The notes: generated by a model from the sequence alone, not told the origin. DNA of 64,000 nt from Deroplatys truncata (GCA_030765065.1 CM060978.1:112263692-112327691), one strand, 5' to 3'. Numbered from the stretch's first letter, positions 45,240-58,437 are shown. Numbers and translations are program-made.

Positions 45240-46280
45240 GTTTATTGTACCTTCCTAATACATTATTTTTATCAGACAGTTCCTAGACGTAGTTTTTCAA
45301 ATTGTTTCGTAATGCTCAATGGTCCCTTGTATAATAATTTCATCTTATAACTTCACTTCTTGGATGCTTTTGAAATCTCTCTCTCTTAGTAAAACTTTAT
45401 CGCCAGTTTGTGGCTCCCACTTGTTTTCTCCTCTATTTTACTTCTCCTTTTCTTTGATTTCTCTTGAATCCTTTTAAAAGTGATTCTGCATTTCTCTTGC
45501 TCTGATAGCTCATCACTTATGGCAATCATATTAGGAACATTGGGAACAATGGGTGGTGGTTTCTCGTTTGTCATTCATTTTGTAGGCGTGAAAGATGTCA
45601 CATTTATTGTATTATTCAACAGGTTCTCAATGTAGGTGAAATGCTGTACCCATCCTGCACATATCCTATGGCACAATATCCGAAAATAAATGGAAATGTC
45701 CCTCAGGAATGGATTTCCTTGAGGAAAGTCTGCTGTACCCAACAAGGGCATTATTATACAGTGAATCTGAACGTTTGATTATGTATCATTTACCATGTCA
45801 TTTATAATCTTGTCCACCTGTTTTCTAATGTTATAAGGGGATCAGTCTGCATTTATGTATATAAGGCTTTATATCCTTCACATAGAAATAGTGTGTGTAC
45901 CTGTTGCATTTCCTGGCTTGCTTGCAAATACTTTCTTATGCTTTGTTAAAATCTCTAATAAGTTGTTTCTTTGTTTGAGTGTAATGTTGTATCCTTCATT
46001 TATTTAAGACATAATTGTTTCTTCAATGTGTGTACCCATATATACTACATGCATATTCCCAATCTTGGTGTGTTCTATGGTAGTGTGTAGCAATCTTCAT
46101 GTTTGCAATTAATGCAAAATATATTGTTACATGTACTAATGTGCCTAAAATTCTCCCTTAGTTCTTCTTCATTATATATATTTATTCTCAATACAATATT
46201 TAATTTGTCCATTAATATCCCTTCATAAAAATCTCTCATCAATTTCTTCGAAATTTCTATTTTCATTTGCATTGTCATTT
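45240..46280 (-). pseudogene. Ty3/Gypsy-like retroelement relic A (RT start and integrase end)
   Basis: On the minus strand, ISKKLMRDFYEGILMDKLN (46278 region) precedes ITLKQRNNLLEILTKHKKVF (about 45910-45975), the segment usually before Gypsy RT, and YNIRKQVDKIINDMV (about 45795-45840), the first RT block. It then jumps to YIENLLNNTINVT (about 45600-45640) and LSEQEKCRITFKRIQEKSKK (about 45440-45510) and VLLRERDF, from the integrase C-terminus. The middle of pol is deleted. It aligns with relic B. Confidence 0.72.
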
Positions 46281-46296
46281 CCTTTTAACTGCAGTG

Positions 46297-46818
46297 GAAT
46301 TTCATATAAATTTAGTTAATTGAGTGATGAGAATTCTATATTTACCTCAGGGTGTTGCAACAGGTATGATTCCTTATCATGAATAACTAACGCTAGTGTT
46401 TCTTTTTCAATTTAAATTGTCTTTTATTTTTAAATAATTTCTCTTTACATTTATATTTTTGTTTATAATTCTAGCTGACATCAAATCAAATATACATTCA
46501 TTAATATGTTTTGGTAAAAGATGGTTATTACATTCTAACTACTATTGGAATAATACTGTCTGGATACTGGTTTACACAGTTTGAGTACTGGTGAGATACT
46601 ATTTCTTCCTACTATGAGAAGAATGTTATTTACTGTTCCTTGGCAACACATTTTACTTTCTTAATATTTCTTTGTAGAAAACAACAAATGTTTGTTTATT
46701 CCATGGTCATAGAAAATACTTGATACAAAGCTTCCTTATTTACAAATTTGGTTAAAGTTGGTCATGATATATTTTAAATTACTGTTATATAAATAAATGA
46801 ATTTAACTTAATATGATA
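46297..46818 (-). repeat. 0.5-kb direct repeat associated with Gypsy-like relics, copy A
   Basis: Matches 52478-52975 through CTCAGGGTGTTG, GTAAAAGATGGTTATTA and TTGGTTAAAGTTGGTCATGA with small indels. In both places it lies upstream (on the minus strand) of Gypsy-like coding relics, so it may be the 5' LTR plus leader. Confidence 0.8.
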
Positions 46819-47790
46819 ACAACAAAGATATGTAAGTAATAGAATACACAATGCATACAACGTAACAAATAAATTGCACATCATTAAGCTCACATGTACA
46901 CAGGTAAGTCAGATATAGTATTAAATAAATATTTTCATTTCAAATGCCTCTTGTGGTGTTAGTTTAATTTTAAGAATTGCAAATTTAAATAAAATCACAA
47001 CCCCTTTGTAATTTATGTATTAATTGTTTGTGTCTCGTTTAAAGTGTGATTTATTGAAGAAACCAAAAGTTGTAGATGACGAAACCAAATATTGCATATA
47101 TCGATGATGAAACCAAACATTGCATGTGGCCATCTTTTATACATTTCCCTCAATTATCTTTTGGTAATGCATAATTATTACAGAAGCTTCTATTCTCACT
47201 TAAAATACCATTGTATAAGGTGTAGTTAATCATGTTTATTATAATGAATTTCATTTTATCCCAAATATTCCTCTAAATTAATAATCTTGAATATAATATA
47301 TCTTATCTCATTTTAAATCTTGAATATATCTTATCTGACATTTATATTAATCATATCATTTATATTCATTTTTGTAATCACAATTTTAATATTATAGTTT
47401 CAAGGCTATTATTATTTTGCAATAAAATTAAATACATTGTTTTACCTTATTTATTTTTATATCATTGCAGCACTTTTCTAATCATTTATATTATCATAGC
47501 ATCATTTTTATAATCTTGTCAACACAAATTCCATCCACACTGAACAATTCACACATTTATATTCATATAATTCATAATGGCCAACTCCTTCATTAATTCT
47601 CTTTACTTACAACTTATTTCCATATTTCATCGATCAAACAAACAAAAAACAACAACACTACACCACGAAGGATGACCCAGCGATGAAAAACAATTTATAT
47701 CATTTTTAACTCGATGTTAAATTACTATATTTTTATGTGATAATTATATGATATACATACAATATGATCGCTAAATACATTTCTGATCGC
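46819..47790. other. AT-rich stretch, nothing recognised
   Basis: No coding motif on either strand. It ends at the hAT target duplication. Confidence 0.5.
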
Positions 47791-50006
47791 TAGGGCTAGG
47801 ATTTTTATGATGGGCATATATTTTTTGGTAGGACTGACATGCTCCTTAAATACATATAAATGCTTCTTATGAAACAGCAAAATGAATTAACCTAATTTAA
47901 GTCATATTTTTGCATATATGGCCATTTCTCTCTGATGGAACATATTTTAGTAAGTAAATGGTCATATTCGTCATATTTTCACTCTTTCAAGAAGAAAAGA
48001 ACTTTCTCATGCAATTTATTTCTTCCGTGTTACATTTCTCAGAATTGCGCACCTCATTTTGTTTCCTGGAAAATGGCAAGTATCTACCTTCCTTCCCTGT
48101 TTCCTTTGAATTCACAATATGGACTTCACCCTTACGCATCAGTGAGTTTGTGTAAGCTATTGTTACTCTATGAGCAGGTAGCTGATTAAGTCGCAAGTCT
48201 GGACTCTGGACTGCAGACAAGTGTCTAATTCACTCATTGTGTTATTCAATCTTATTGAAGTCGTAAGCGTGTGCAGTACAGTTCAGAAAAAATATCTAAA
48301 GTGAAGCAAAATGTTCAAGTAAAACTAAAAAACTTGTGTCTCAATAAGAAGAGAAAGTATTTTCAAGTGATGGTAGAATACTGTATTGTAAACTGTGCGA
48401 CGTAAGAGTAACTGCAGAGAAGTCATTTAACGTTCAGCAGCATGTGACAACAGATAAACACAAACGTGGAGTACAACGGATTGAAACTGAAAAAACACTG
48501 CAGCAAATGCTCTTAGGGGAACCCCGCCAGTCTTATTCATCATTCTGTGAAGAACTTTGTACAGCTTTCCTTTGTGCTGATATTCCCTTAAGTAAACTAA
48601 ACCATTCAAAATTTTGTGAATTCTTAGAAAAATACAAAGGCAAATCTCTTCCCGATTCTTCCACATTGAGAAAGAACTTTGTCAGCCGAAGCTACGAAAG
48701 AACAACACAACAAATCGGACAACAGCTTGTAAATAAAAAAATTTGGGTATCAATTGATGAAACTACAGACTCTATGGGAAGATATATTGCAAATGCCATT
48801 GCGGGAACTTTGGAAAAAGATGGTCAAGGTGAAAAGTTTCTAATAAACTGTGAACATTTGAAAAAGTAAATTTTTCCACCATTTCTAAGTTGTTCGACAG
48901 ATCTACGAGTGCCATATAGCCGAAGGTGTTAAGCATGACAATGTACTTCTCTTATATGGTGAAAGCTGCAAATTCTCTAAAAGCATTGTACAGTAAAATG
49001 GTGCATGTGACTTGTTCAGCTCACGCCTTGCACTGAGTTGCAGAGGAGATTCGTACTAAATTCAGTGACGTTGACAAATTATTGGGTGTGTCAAAAAGGT
49101 ATTTTTGAAAGCCCCTTCACATGTTGCAGTGTTTAAGTTGTTAGCTCCAGACATTCCCTTGCCACCATCTCCCATTTTGACAAGATGGGGGTCCTGGATT
49201 GATGCATGCAACTATTACTGCCAGAACTTCAACGTTGTTGAAAGCACCGATTCATTCGATAGCAGTGAAGCTACTTCAATTGGACTAGCTCAAGAATTAA
49301 TGTCTAATGCTGAAATTTCAGGCAAACTTTCATACATAATCAAATGTTGGATTTATTCCTGCTGTCATAATTGCTTTGGAGGAATCAAAAGTGCCACTAG
49401 TGAAGCAGATAGAACAAGTGAAAAAAGTTGTGAATAAATTAGAGGGTGTTTGGGAAAAGAAGTGTCAAAGAAAATGGAAAAGGTGTTAGAAAAAAACGAA
49501 GGGTATCATACACTGTGTTCCATTTCAATGATTTTGTTGGGTGAAAAGTTCTCTCTTAATCATTCAGATTTAGATTCAAATGATATTGTTCATTTAAAAT
49601 ATGCTCCTCTTGAGTCAGCTGAAGTAGAAAGGAGCTTTTCGAAATACAAAGCTTTGTTGGCTGATCATAGGAAATCTTTTTCATTTGAAAATTTGCACAA
49701 GGTATTCATTGTGTATTGCAAACTCAGAGCTTATATGAAGCAGAATGAGGATGTAAAAAGCACATAGGTTAACTATGTTCCCATAATGTTAATAAAAATC
49801 ATATTTGAATGTCAAATGGCATAGTTTAGCTTGCTTCTCATGTGCATTTCATTCTCAAATAAATAGTTCGTTATCAAAACTGACTTACTAATTTATTTTA
49901 CAATAGAAATTTTACCTTATTTTAATATTGTTAGGTCATATTTATTATGTTATTGTGCATATTTTGGTAAATGTTTGGTCATAACAGCATATTTGTTTGT
50001 GCCCTA
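47791..50006 (+). mobile_element. hAT element with 8-bp target duplication
   Basis: CTGATCGC is duplicated at 47783-47790 and 50007-50014. The element begins TAGGGCTAGG and ends GTGCCCTA, so the outer inverted repeat is TAGGGC. The 2.2-kb interior encodes a hAT transposase. Eight-base duplications are the hallmark of hAT elements. Confidence 0.92.
48309..49767 (+). pseudogene. hAT transposase, decayed
   Basis: BED-like zinc motif LYCKLCDVRVTAEKSFNVQQ ... H (about 48380-48470). Then a long open stretch 48444-48869 with STLRKNFVSRSYERTTQQIG and WVSIDETTDSMGRYIANAIA (first catalytic region). The middle is broken near 48870-49105, then PSPILTRWGSWIDACNYYCQ. The C-terminal dimerisation block YAPLESAEVERSFSKYKALL is at about 49598-49660 and the frame ends at 49767. 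The early frame has a stop at 48318 and another near 48340. It is related to the minus-strand copy at 31.1-32.5 kb and better preserved. Such proteins are often called CGG-repeat-binding-protein-1-like in insects. Confidence 0.9.
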
Positions 50007-50269
50007 CTGATCGCTATTCTTCTATTGTACTCGATTCTTCGTTAAGTATTATGTTTATAAGATTATTTGGGATATTATTTTTTTAAAGATTGATAAATAT
50101 ATGTATTTTCTATTGCGTCCATATTATATTTAGTTATTAGGCTTACTTATGTATATTCTTTCACTGAATGTTCAAAGAAAATTATTTCCATTCATTTCAC
50201 ATGCATGGTCAACCATGGATACATATTCCAAAATTTTCAAGCATTTATGCATAATTTTCTTTTATAATT

Positions 50270-52150
50270 TTTTGAAGGGTTTCAATTTACTTTTGTAAAA
50301 TCTTCCACGGTCTTTCCATTTAAATTTTGTAGCTTGTACATGTGATCTCTTAATTGTTTTGTGATTACTAACGGTCCTGTGTACAATAGTTCCATTTTAT
50401 TATTTCTTTTTATTGAGGCTTTTGAAATATTGCGCTTTCTATTTTATCTCCTATTTTAGGTAACTATTTATTTTTTAATAATTTAACCCTTTCTCTTCAT
50501 TTATCAGCTTTTTCATGTAATCTTTGGAATGCAAGCTGGCATTTTTCTTTTTCAGACAATTCTCTTTGTGCTGCCATAGTAGTAGGAAATTAATAATTAA
50601 ATTTTTAGGTTTTTCATTTAGCATCAATTCCACTGGAGCGAATTTGATAGTGGTATTTATAGTATTATTTATAATTTCTTTGATATATTCGCATTGGTCA
50701 ACCCAGGAGGTTATGATCTTTGTGTTAGTGTGTTATTTAGGAATTTTATGCCACTGTACTTAACCTTGACCTATTTCCACACGCATGTTATCTATGTGCA
50801 TATTGGTTCCACTTTCTTGTGTCTGTGTTCATTCCATATATCCAGATTTCCCTTTCCCATTGTGTTGTGATTCTTGTGAGTGTGCCAAAGTCTTTACTTT
50901 TACTTTTCGTGTTCATTGTGATTAGTATTTTGTGATTTGATACATATCTGTTATATGTCCCCTTCCCTTAGCGATTTCTCTTTCTTGAATTTCTTGTTGC
51001 GTGTTCATCAAGCAAACTGTGATCGTCCTGTTCCCGTGTAGTGCATTGTCTGTGTGATACACGTGTGTATGTGGGTTTTCATCTTGTTGCCAAATGCTGT
51101 GTGTGTGTCATGTATATCTTCATCTGATTCGCAATTATTGTTAATAGTTTGCAATGCATTTGCAACCCTATTTGTTCTTCCTATATTTTCTTGTTCCTTT
51201 TGAAATTTTTCTTCTTAACATTTTTAGTTGTTGATTCACTTCTTTTTCTAGTTCCTTATTACCAGGTTTCATATTATCTATTTCTTTTTGTTGCAAAGCA
51301 TTGCATTTGATATATCTTATTTCTGATATGACTGTTTCACATTTTCACTACTTAAAATTTCTATCCTTACCACTTCTACCGCTTTACACAATAATTTCTT
51401 TACCTCCTCTATTTGTTTCACTTCAAAATTGTTTTGAAATACATTTATGACTTCAATCTCCTAAGCTATCTCTATCTTATATTCTTGACTGTTGTTCTCT
51501 ATACTATTTGTACATTCTAGCATTTCACTTCTATAATTGGTCATATCTTCCTCTAATATTTGTTTATTCTCCTTTACTTCTATTCAAATTACTCATTTTC
51601 CTAATTAACATTTTAAATTATGACACATCACTGTTACCAGCTTCTAAATCTTCAAAATTAGTTAATAACATTTTCAATCCTATTTTCCAAACTACTTTTT
51701 ACTTCACTCAAATTATTATTTACGATTTCCATGTTATTTTTACACTCTTTTCTCCCTTACTCAGTTCTTGTTTTCACTCAGTTACTTCAACTTTCCTACT
51801 CTGTTCTATCCTCTACTCCAATTCTTTTCTACCCTTCTCTATTTCTTTTTTAAGTCAGTTAACTCAACTTTCCTATTTTCTGAATTTCCCTTTCTAACCT
51901 CTTTCTGTTTCCTGTTTTAACTCAATTATTTAAATTTTCCTAATTTTCAAATCTTTTCTAATTTGTTCTATTTCTGTCCTTTTATTCCTCAGATTCCTTA
52001 ATTTTTCTTTTCCTATTATCCTCAGTCTCCTTCATGAACCTATATAAATCTTCTAATGTTAGTCCCATTCCTTATTCTTGACCCATTTCTATAGAAATTC
52101 CCTCTACTACCTATACATTTCTCACTTGTTCCCTAAACTGACCCTAGTAT
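50270..52150 (-). pseudogene. Ty3/Gypsy-like retroelement relic B (coiled-coil region and integrase end)
   Basis: On the minus strand a long lysine/glutamate-rich, coiled-coil-like stretch (about 51200-52060) precedes a pol relic. The integrase C-terminus reads VDQCEYIKEIINNTINTTIK and FAPVELMLNEKPKN (about 50600-50710), matching the YIENLLNNTINVT / MTNEKPP segment of relic A. The plus strand therefore looks extremely T-rich here. Stops are frequent, and family assignment rests on the integrase segment. Confidence 0.65.
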
Positions 52151-52477
52151 TGGATTTTGAATCTTCATCCTAGATGGTATTATTTTTTAATTTCTCAGTA
52201 ACATAAGTTTTGGGAAAAAAGTCTTGCTCCTATTATACAATGTCCTATACTCTTGCGATTCTCTTCGCTTCGCTGCAATCCTTGGCTGTCTGATGGCCAT
52301 TGTCTTCTTGTCATTGTACCGTCTCTCTCCTAGTTGATGTGCCCAGTCATTCTATCGCCAATCATCCTTCAATCTTCTTATGGTGTTGTGATGCCTTTTT
52401 GTGTTATCTTCTTTATTAAATTTATGTTTTTAATTAATTGGAATATTCCTTTAAATACTTGAGCACTTGGGCGGAAT

Positions 52478-52969
52478 TTTATAAAATATTTAGTTGAGCG
52501 ATGTAAATTCTATAATTATCTCAGGGTGTTGTAATGGGTGTGATTGCTATCATGAATAACTTTAACGCAAGTATTTCTTTTTCAATTTAAATTCTTTTAT
52601 TTTTAAAGAATTTCTCTTTACATTTATTTTTTTTTATAATTCTCGCGGACTTATCAAATCAAATAGACATTGATAAATATGTCTTGGTAAAAGATGGTTA
52701 TTATATTCTGACTACTATTGGAATAATACTGTGTGGATACTGGTCTACACAGTTTGAATACTGGTGAGATACTAATTCTTCTTACTATCATAAGAATGTT
52801 ATTTACTGTTCCTTGTTTGTACCTTTTGTTTTCTTAATATTTCTTTGTAGAAAATAAGTTTGTTTATTCCATGGTCATATAAAATAAATTATACAAATTT
52901 TCCTTATTTACAAATTTGGTTAAAGTTGGTCATGATATATTTTAAATTACTGTTATATTAATAATTTAA

Positions 52970-52975
<6 letters not shown>
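52478..52975 (-). repeat. 0.5-kb direct repeat associated with Gypsy-like relics, copy B
   Basis: Counterpart of 46297-46818, in the same orientation. It ends in a TA microsatellite that separates it from a Tigger. Confidence 0.8.

Positions 52976-53017
<42 letters not shown>
52971..53017. repeat. (TA)n microsatellite at a Tigger end
   Basis: About 22 TA units end directly at AGTTGAACCTGC, the presumed Tigger end. Tigger targets TA, so the tract is either the target or a later expansion of the duplicated TA. Confidence 0.93.
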
Positions 53018-53020
<3 letters not shown>

Positions 53021-54009
53021 GAACCTGCTTTATACGTATATCAAGGGGAAGAGGGAAAATTACTTGCAACTCAGAATTACTTACAAATGAGATTTTTTTT
53101 TTTAAAAAAAAAAGCAATACAGTGTGTTAACATGTGTTAAATTTTACAAACAACAAAGATATGTACAAAGAAAACATTATTTTGAACTTGGTCATGCTTT
53201 AAAGAAATCAGTTAATTTGGATTTTCACTTTTCTTGCATTAAGTGCATACACCTCATTTTGCAAACTTATTAAAGAACTTGAAACCTTTTCACTACAGCT
53301 TTTTGCACTGATGTAACGCCTACACACATTTATTGCACTTAACAGTTCATTCACTTTAGATATTTCAAGAACTGAGTTGCCATCCCCATTATTGTCAGTG
53401 TCACTTGAAGCTGGTCCGCTTTCTTGATCACCACTGTGATTTTGGCACACATCAGCAATAATCTCATCCTGTAGTTACCCATACACAGCTAGATTGTCAT
53501 CAAAATGCACAAAGGGATTGAAATTTGCACCCTCCGGTAGAGCTAGCTCACTTATAAGCACAACTTCATCACTACCCATACCATCACCATCATCAGAGAC
53601 AGCCTCTGTAAGATACCCGATTTAAAGAAACAGTGTTTGATTGTGGAAGATGACACCTGCTTCCAGGCAGCCGAAACAAATTCCATGGCTTGTAGTAAGT
53701 GAATGGCGATATTTTTATTTCCTGCATTCGTCAGTGTTATTAAATGTTGAACAAGTATTTCTCTATAATGAACTTAGAAAAATTTACAATGATGCACAAA
53801 TCAAAGTGGCTGTAGACGAATGTACAGTTAGGAGGGAAAAATTCCACTCGAAAATTACCCAAAATTATTTGGGGTGGATGTGCTGCACATTGATTCATAA
53901 AAAGAAGGATCTTCTTCTGTTTCTTTTTCATTCTAATGTCCAGTTTCTTTAACCACTGTTCCATTAAAACCATAGTCATCCAAGACTTCTTAATGGATTC
54001 ATATTCTGT

Positions 54010-54485
54010 GGGTGGCATGCACCAACCTGGAGTAAGCTCTACTTTCGTAGTAAACTACTATTCAAGTCAACACTCGGCAACTTCCATGCGAGAGTAAACT
54101 ACTTCCGAAAATTTTTACTCCTTTCAGATACTCCCAGATTAAATTACCATAGAAATAAATGTCGGAGAGCACCATCATATAGTATGTTACTACGGAATTA
54201 AATAGAGCACAAATATAGGCTAGAATTTACTCTTGCGACCTGGATGGAGTAAGTAACCTGTTGACTGAACTAGAATACCGTATCATATTTGGAGGAAGAT
54301 ATTTTTGACGCGTTCATGGATTACTTAGATAACATCGATGATCTTGATGAAAACAGCGATTACTTAGGTTACATTGATGATCTCGAGAAAAAAAAAAAAA
54401 AGAAGGAAATGCGATAGTGCTATGCAAGAACCATATGATATACAGAGAAAGAGACGGAGGGGAGAGAGAGGGGGGGAGAGAGGGG

Positions 54486-54564
<79 letters not shown>

Positions 54565-55956
54565 TTCAATGAACATTTCGGTATTAGGAAAGAATTTTAT
54601 ACACGCCTTTTGAACCTGCTTGGAGAACATTTCAGCAAAACTCAAGACACAAATTCAGCTCTATAATCCAAATTGTAATTATTGTTATGTGTCCTATAAG
54701 TGTTTTGTACCGGAATATTTCAGAAACTTGAGCCGGCATTACAATGAATTTAACGTAATGTGACAGTCTTACACTGTATTAAATGGAGATATTTAAAATT
54801 GACTTAACGCGATGTAAATTAAAAGTTTGGCATCAAACTTTTCTCTCCCGTTACGTCAAGTTTGATTTCACATGGTAATTAGAACCAATCGGTACTAGCT
54901 CGAAGTAATAAAAGAACTATGAAGAGTCATTCCCATTACGTTAAGTGCATGCCAATTATACCTTTAGTTTACCAGCATTTTCATGTCACGTTAAGTAAAG
55001 TTCATCGTAATCCCGATATTACAGGCGATCTTATAAATAAACTTTCACCACGCGTCTGCTGGCCATGTATTTCACTGCGTTGTTAGAGCGCTTTTGAGGT
55101 TAAGAGCAAGGTACCTACACATATAAATATATACGAATGTTAAGAAAATAAAAGGCAATTCTTCTTCACTTTCACAGATTTCCCACACATCGTGTGTGGG
55201 ATTGACTGCACGCATGTTACTATTTTGTACCCATCTGTGTATATGGTGAACTTTTCCGAAATCAGAAAGGGTATTCTCTCTCAACACGCAAGTTATCTGC
55301 GGTGCAAAATGAAGATTAGAAATATTGTTTTCAGAATTTTAAGCTGCTCTTCAGTACGTTTACCGTCGCTAGAATTATTAAACTCGTCAATCACAACTTT
55401 CCAGTATCTTTATAACACGTTTTGGCTTTTATGCATTACTTGGGTCTTCATTGAAAATGTTAGTAAAGTAACTTCCCGTGAATCAGGAACCTAAGCTTGC
55501 TTATTTAACCTCCCGTAAATCAGAAACGTAAAAAACTAACAAACCTAAAATAAAAAGTAATTAAGAATGCATGTTGCAAGTGTTGGCAGTATCTCATTGG
55601 CTTTGAAGACCAACGTAATGCAGGTTATCCCACTTTTTTACACTCATATTGTTTAAATGGATTTTCTTTATTTCTACCAACAAGCATTTATCTCTTTCGC
55701 TGACGTTTCTCCCCTTTTCCTATCGCACATAACCTTATTCATGATTGCATCAAGTAAATCGCGCAAACAAAACAATATCTTCGGGAGTAATTAGCTCTTA
55801 CTTCCATAGTCATAACTAAAAGAGTAAATTGTAATTGAGCTCTCCAACCTTATTTTCAGGGTAAATTGCTCCCATAGTAACCTACTTCCGTAGTGGAGAC
55901 TTCTTTAGTAAACGTTACTTTCGAAGCAATTTACTCCAACATGGTGCACGGCACCC
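54010..55956 (+). mobile_element. Harbinger-like element inserted in the Tigger
   Basis: Ends: GGGTGGCATGCACCAACCTG and, reversed from the right, GGGTGCCGTGCACCATGTTG, followed by GGAGTAA on both sides. TGT is duplicated at 54007-54009 and 55957-55959, and excising the insert rejoins the Tigger frame. The left interior has an ATG at 54316 (MDYLDNIDDLDENSDYLGYI). After a long GA microsatellite it continues FNEHFGIRKEFYTRLLNLL (about 54566-54622), reminiscent of the N-terminal part of PIF/Harbinger transposases. The rest has no open frame, so it is a deleted copy. The 3-bp duplication fits PIF/Harbinger, although TGT is not the usual TWA. Confidence 0.78.
54456..54562. repeat. (GA)n microsatellite
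   Basis: About 107 bp of GA with G-rich interruptions at its start, inside the Harbinger-like element. Confidence 0.97.
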
Positions 55957-58437
55957 TGTAGGTTTTATTTTCACACCCTTAAAACACCTTGGATTCTTGG
56001 ATTTTCCTATCACAAGTGGGAGGAGTTTGTCTGATCTGTCTGCATTATTGGCAAGAAAACTGTTAAGTGAATTTTACATTTCTTCCCTGCGTGGCATGAG
56101 CCGCCCTTTTCAGCTGGGCAGGAGATGTAGAATAGGCCAGTCTCATCACAATTATAGATGTTTTGAGACTGATAATCGCTTATGATTCCTGGTAGAACCT
56201 CTTCCTTCCAGTGTTGCACCGTGATGTCATCCACAGCATTCGACTTGCCGCAAACTTTTCCCTGTGACTCAATGACAATCTTTAAATCCTTGCAACCATC
56301 CTGATGAAGCCTTGAAATCAACTGTGATGTTCATAATTTTAACTAAATCTGTCGCTTTTGCTTTCAGCATATCACCACTGATTGGTAGAGCTGCAATCCA
56401 TTTCTGCTGGAACCATGTGAAAAGTGCCATTTCCAAATCAGCATATATCTCCCTTCCTACTGATGGATGTGTTTTGTTGATTTTGCACCCAATTTTAAAA
56501 ACTCTCCAAAACAGCATTTCTGTTACTGATGACTGTACTTAGCATGGTATATGAAATTGATACCTAAGTCTGATGCAATTTTGGTGCTATTTTTTTTATC
56601 ATTTTAAAGAGCTATCCTTATATTTAACAATTAAAACAAATATTAAATATAAATACATGATTACACCATATATAACCTGTATTAAAGAAAAGTAACACAC
56701 ATGAAGAGTCCAGGGGAAAAAGGGGGAATGTCCATTTTGTAACATTATTAAGGAAGTGAATTTTAAAGTTTAACACTGTTTAATTCTGAATACAACACAA
56801 ACTAATGCTTAGTTTTATTTTACAACATATTAAATTTGTACATATGTTGTAATACATTGGAGTATTTTAACTAGAAATATGGAAACAAAGGTTTTATTGT
56901 AATCCCATACAGGTATAAACTGGTGAATAATTGCAATTTCTGTGTTTGTCATTCTCTTGTAAATCACAAATTAATATAATCTATTCATCACTTTCTTCAC
57001 AAAAATTAAATAATGCTCTAAAATTAGCACTGCACAACTGATATGTTTTGTCAGCTGTGTGTACAATTTTTGAGCTTCTGGTCCACATACTGCTTTTAAT
57101 TCTTGCAGATCCTGCCCTTTCTTTGTGATATCAACAAGTTCCCTAAAACAATATTGAATATAAGTAACAAAATTAAATATAATCCATGGTGTTTAAATTA
57201 TGTGTTTAAACATATACTTATCACCGTCATATACTCTGTAGGATACAGGAATTCTCCATTCTGTAAGTCAGAACTTGCAGGGCATTTCCTGATTGGTGGT
57301 TGAATCCCAGAAGAGTGTCAGGCACCTTAAGTATCCCTATGAATCACCATTCTTGGATGACTCTCTTCTATTCGCAGTTTCCTAACTGGCCTTGATTGAA
57401 ATGGGCATTTCTTCACGTAAAGCGCTCCTAAAAATGTAGTCCAGTCCAAAATCATAGAGTAATCAACTTCATTAACTTTGAACAGTGATGGCTTGTTCCT
57501 GGCACACCTGATTTTCCAGTCACCAGGAATTCAGTTCTTGATTTTGCGTTCAAAAGTCCCATGTTCTTGTCACATTCCATGTAGAATAGGGAATGTGACT
57601 CGAATTGAACTAAACGTCTTTTTCTCATGAACCATATAATGGAGATATCTAATTAATGTATAGTTTTTGTTTTGACCGCTACACAAGCCGCAGAACAATT
57701 CTAGGTGGCGAACTTCAGAAGATAATTCAAATTCACAGTAGTAATCCAAGAATGAAGCTACTTCATTGGCACCCTTTTTTCCGGTTGTTTCTGTATATGT
57801 ATAGAAAACTGATTTAGAACCAGACAACTGATGCACATTAAATGAATAGAATGACAATTGTCGCTTATAGTACACAATGTTTGGTGTAGGCAGGTTCTTT
57901 TGATAGTCCATTACTAAGCTGTCAATTGTCACTGATTTTAGATTTAGTCTTACAGTGATAAAATGTTTACACCTTTGCAAGATGTACTTTCTTTTGCATT
58001 TCTAAATCATTAATTTCCTTCTCAGTACCACTCTTCCTGGTTACATTTTCTACTGACCAGTTGTTAAGTTCAGTACTTAACCCCTTTAACTTCATCACAA
58101 GTATAGCATATGTCGCAGTGAGGATATCCAAAATATGTTGAATTCAGTTGAGAATATAGTCCTATAAGTTTCATAACTCAGGAGATGATCATTATACATC
58201 TCACAATATATTTCATACATTTTCTTTATGTTCAGAGTTTCAGAAAGATATATTTTAAGTTTTTTCTCAATGGAAAAATGGCTTGCTCAACCTTTGAAAG
58301 ACTTAATATGATTACTGACCCTATTATGTATATCTGTAGATGGCTTGTGTGGATAATTGTGTTTTCCTCTGCCATTTCTAGGTGCTAGGCCAGAAAATTT
58401 CAAGGATCGCTGAATTGTTTGTGGTCTCTTTTTTTTT

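Larger units (their letters stand above)
53018..56605 (-). pseudogene. Tigger (pogo) transposase relic split by a Harbinger-like element
   Basis: Minus strand, from high to low coordinates: CENP-B-type HTH KNSTKIASDLGINF (about 56560-56600), YADLEMALFTWFQQKW (about 56410-56460) and ASSGWLQGFK (about 56285-56320), then VLPGIISDYQSQNIYNCDET (about 56130-56190, first aspartate kept) and IGKSKNPRCFKGVK (about 55965-56010). The frame is then cut by 54010-55956 and resumes with YESIKKSWMTMVLMEQWLKK and KKILLFMNQCAAHPP (about 53860-53990), where the second catalytic aspartate is asparagine. A C-terminal acidic/helical segment (53208-53450) ends the protein. It is dead. Confidence 0.88.

Noticed and set aside
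51508..51897. Plus-strand 129-codon hydrophobic frame
   Set aside because: T-rich antisense of the lysine/glutamate-rich Gypsy-like coiled-coil region.
54364..54645. Leu-Ser or Arg-Glu repeat open frames on both strands
   Set aside because: Produced by the GA microsatellite in the Harbinger-like element.
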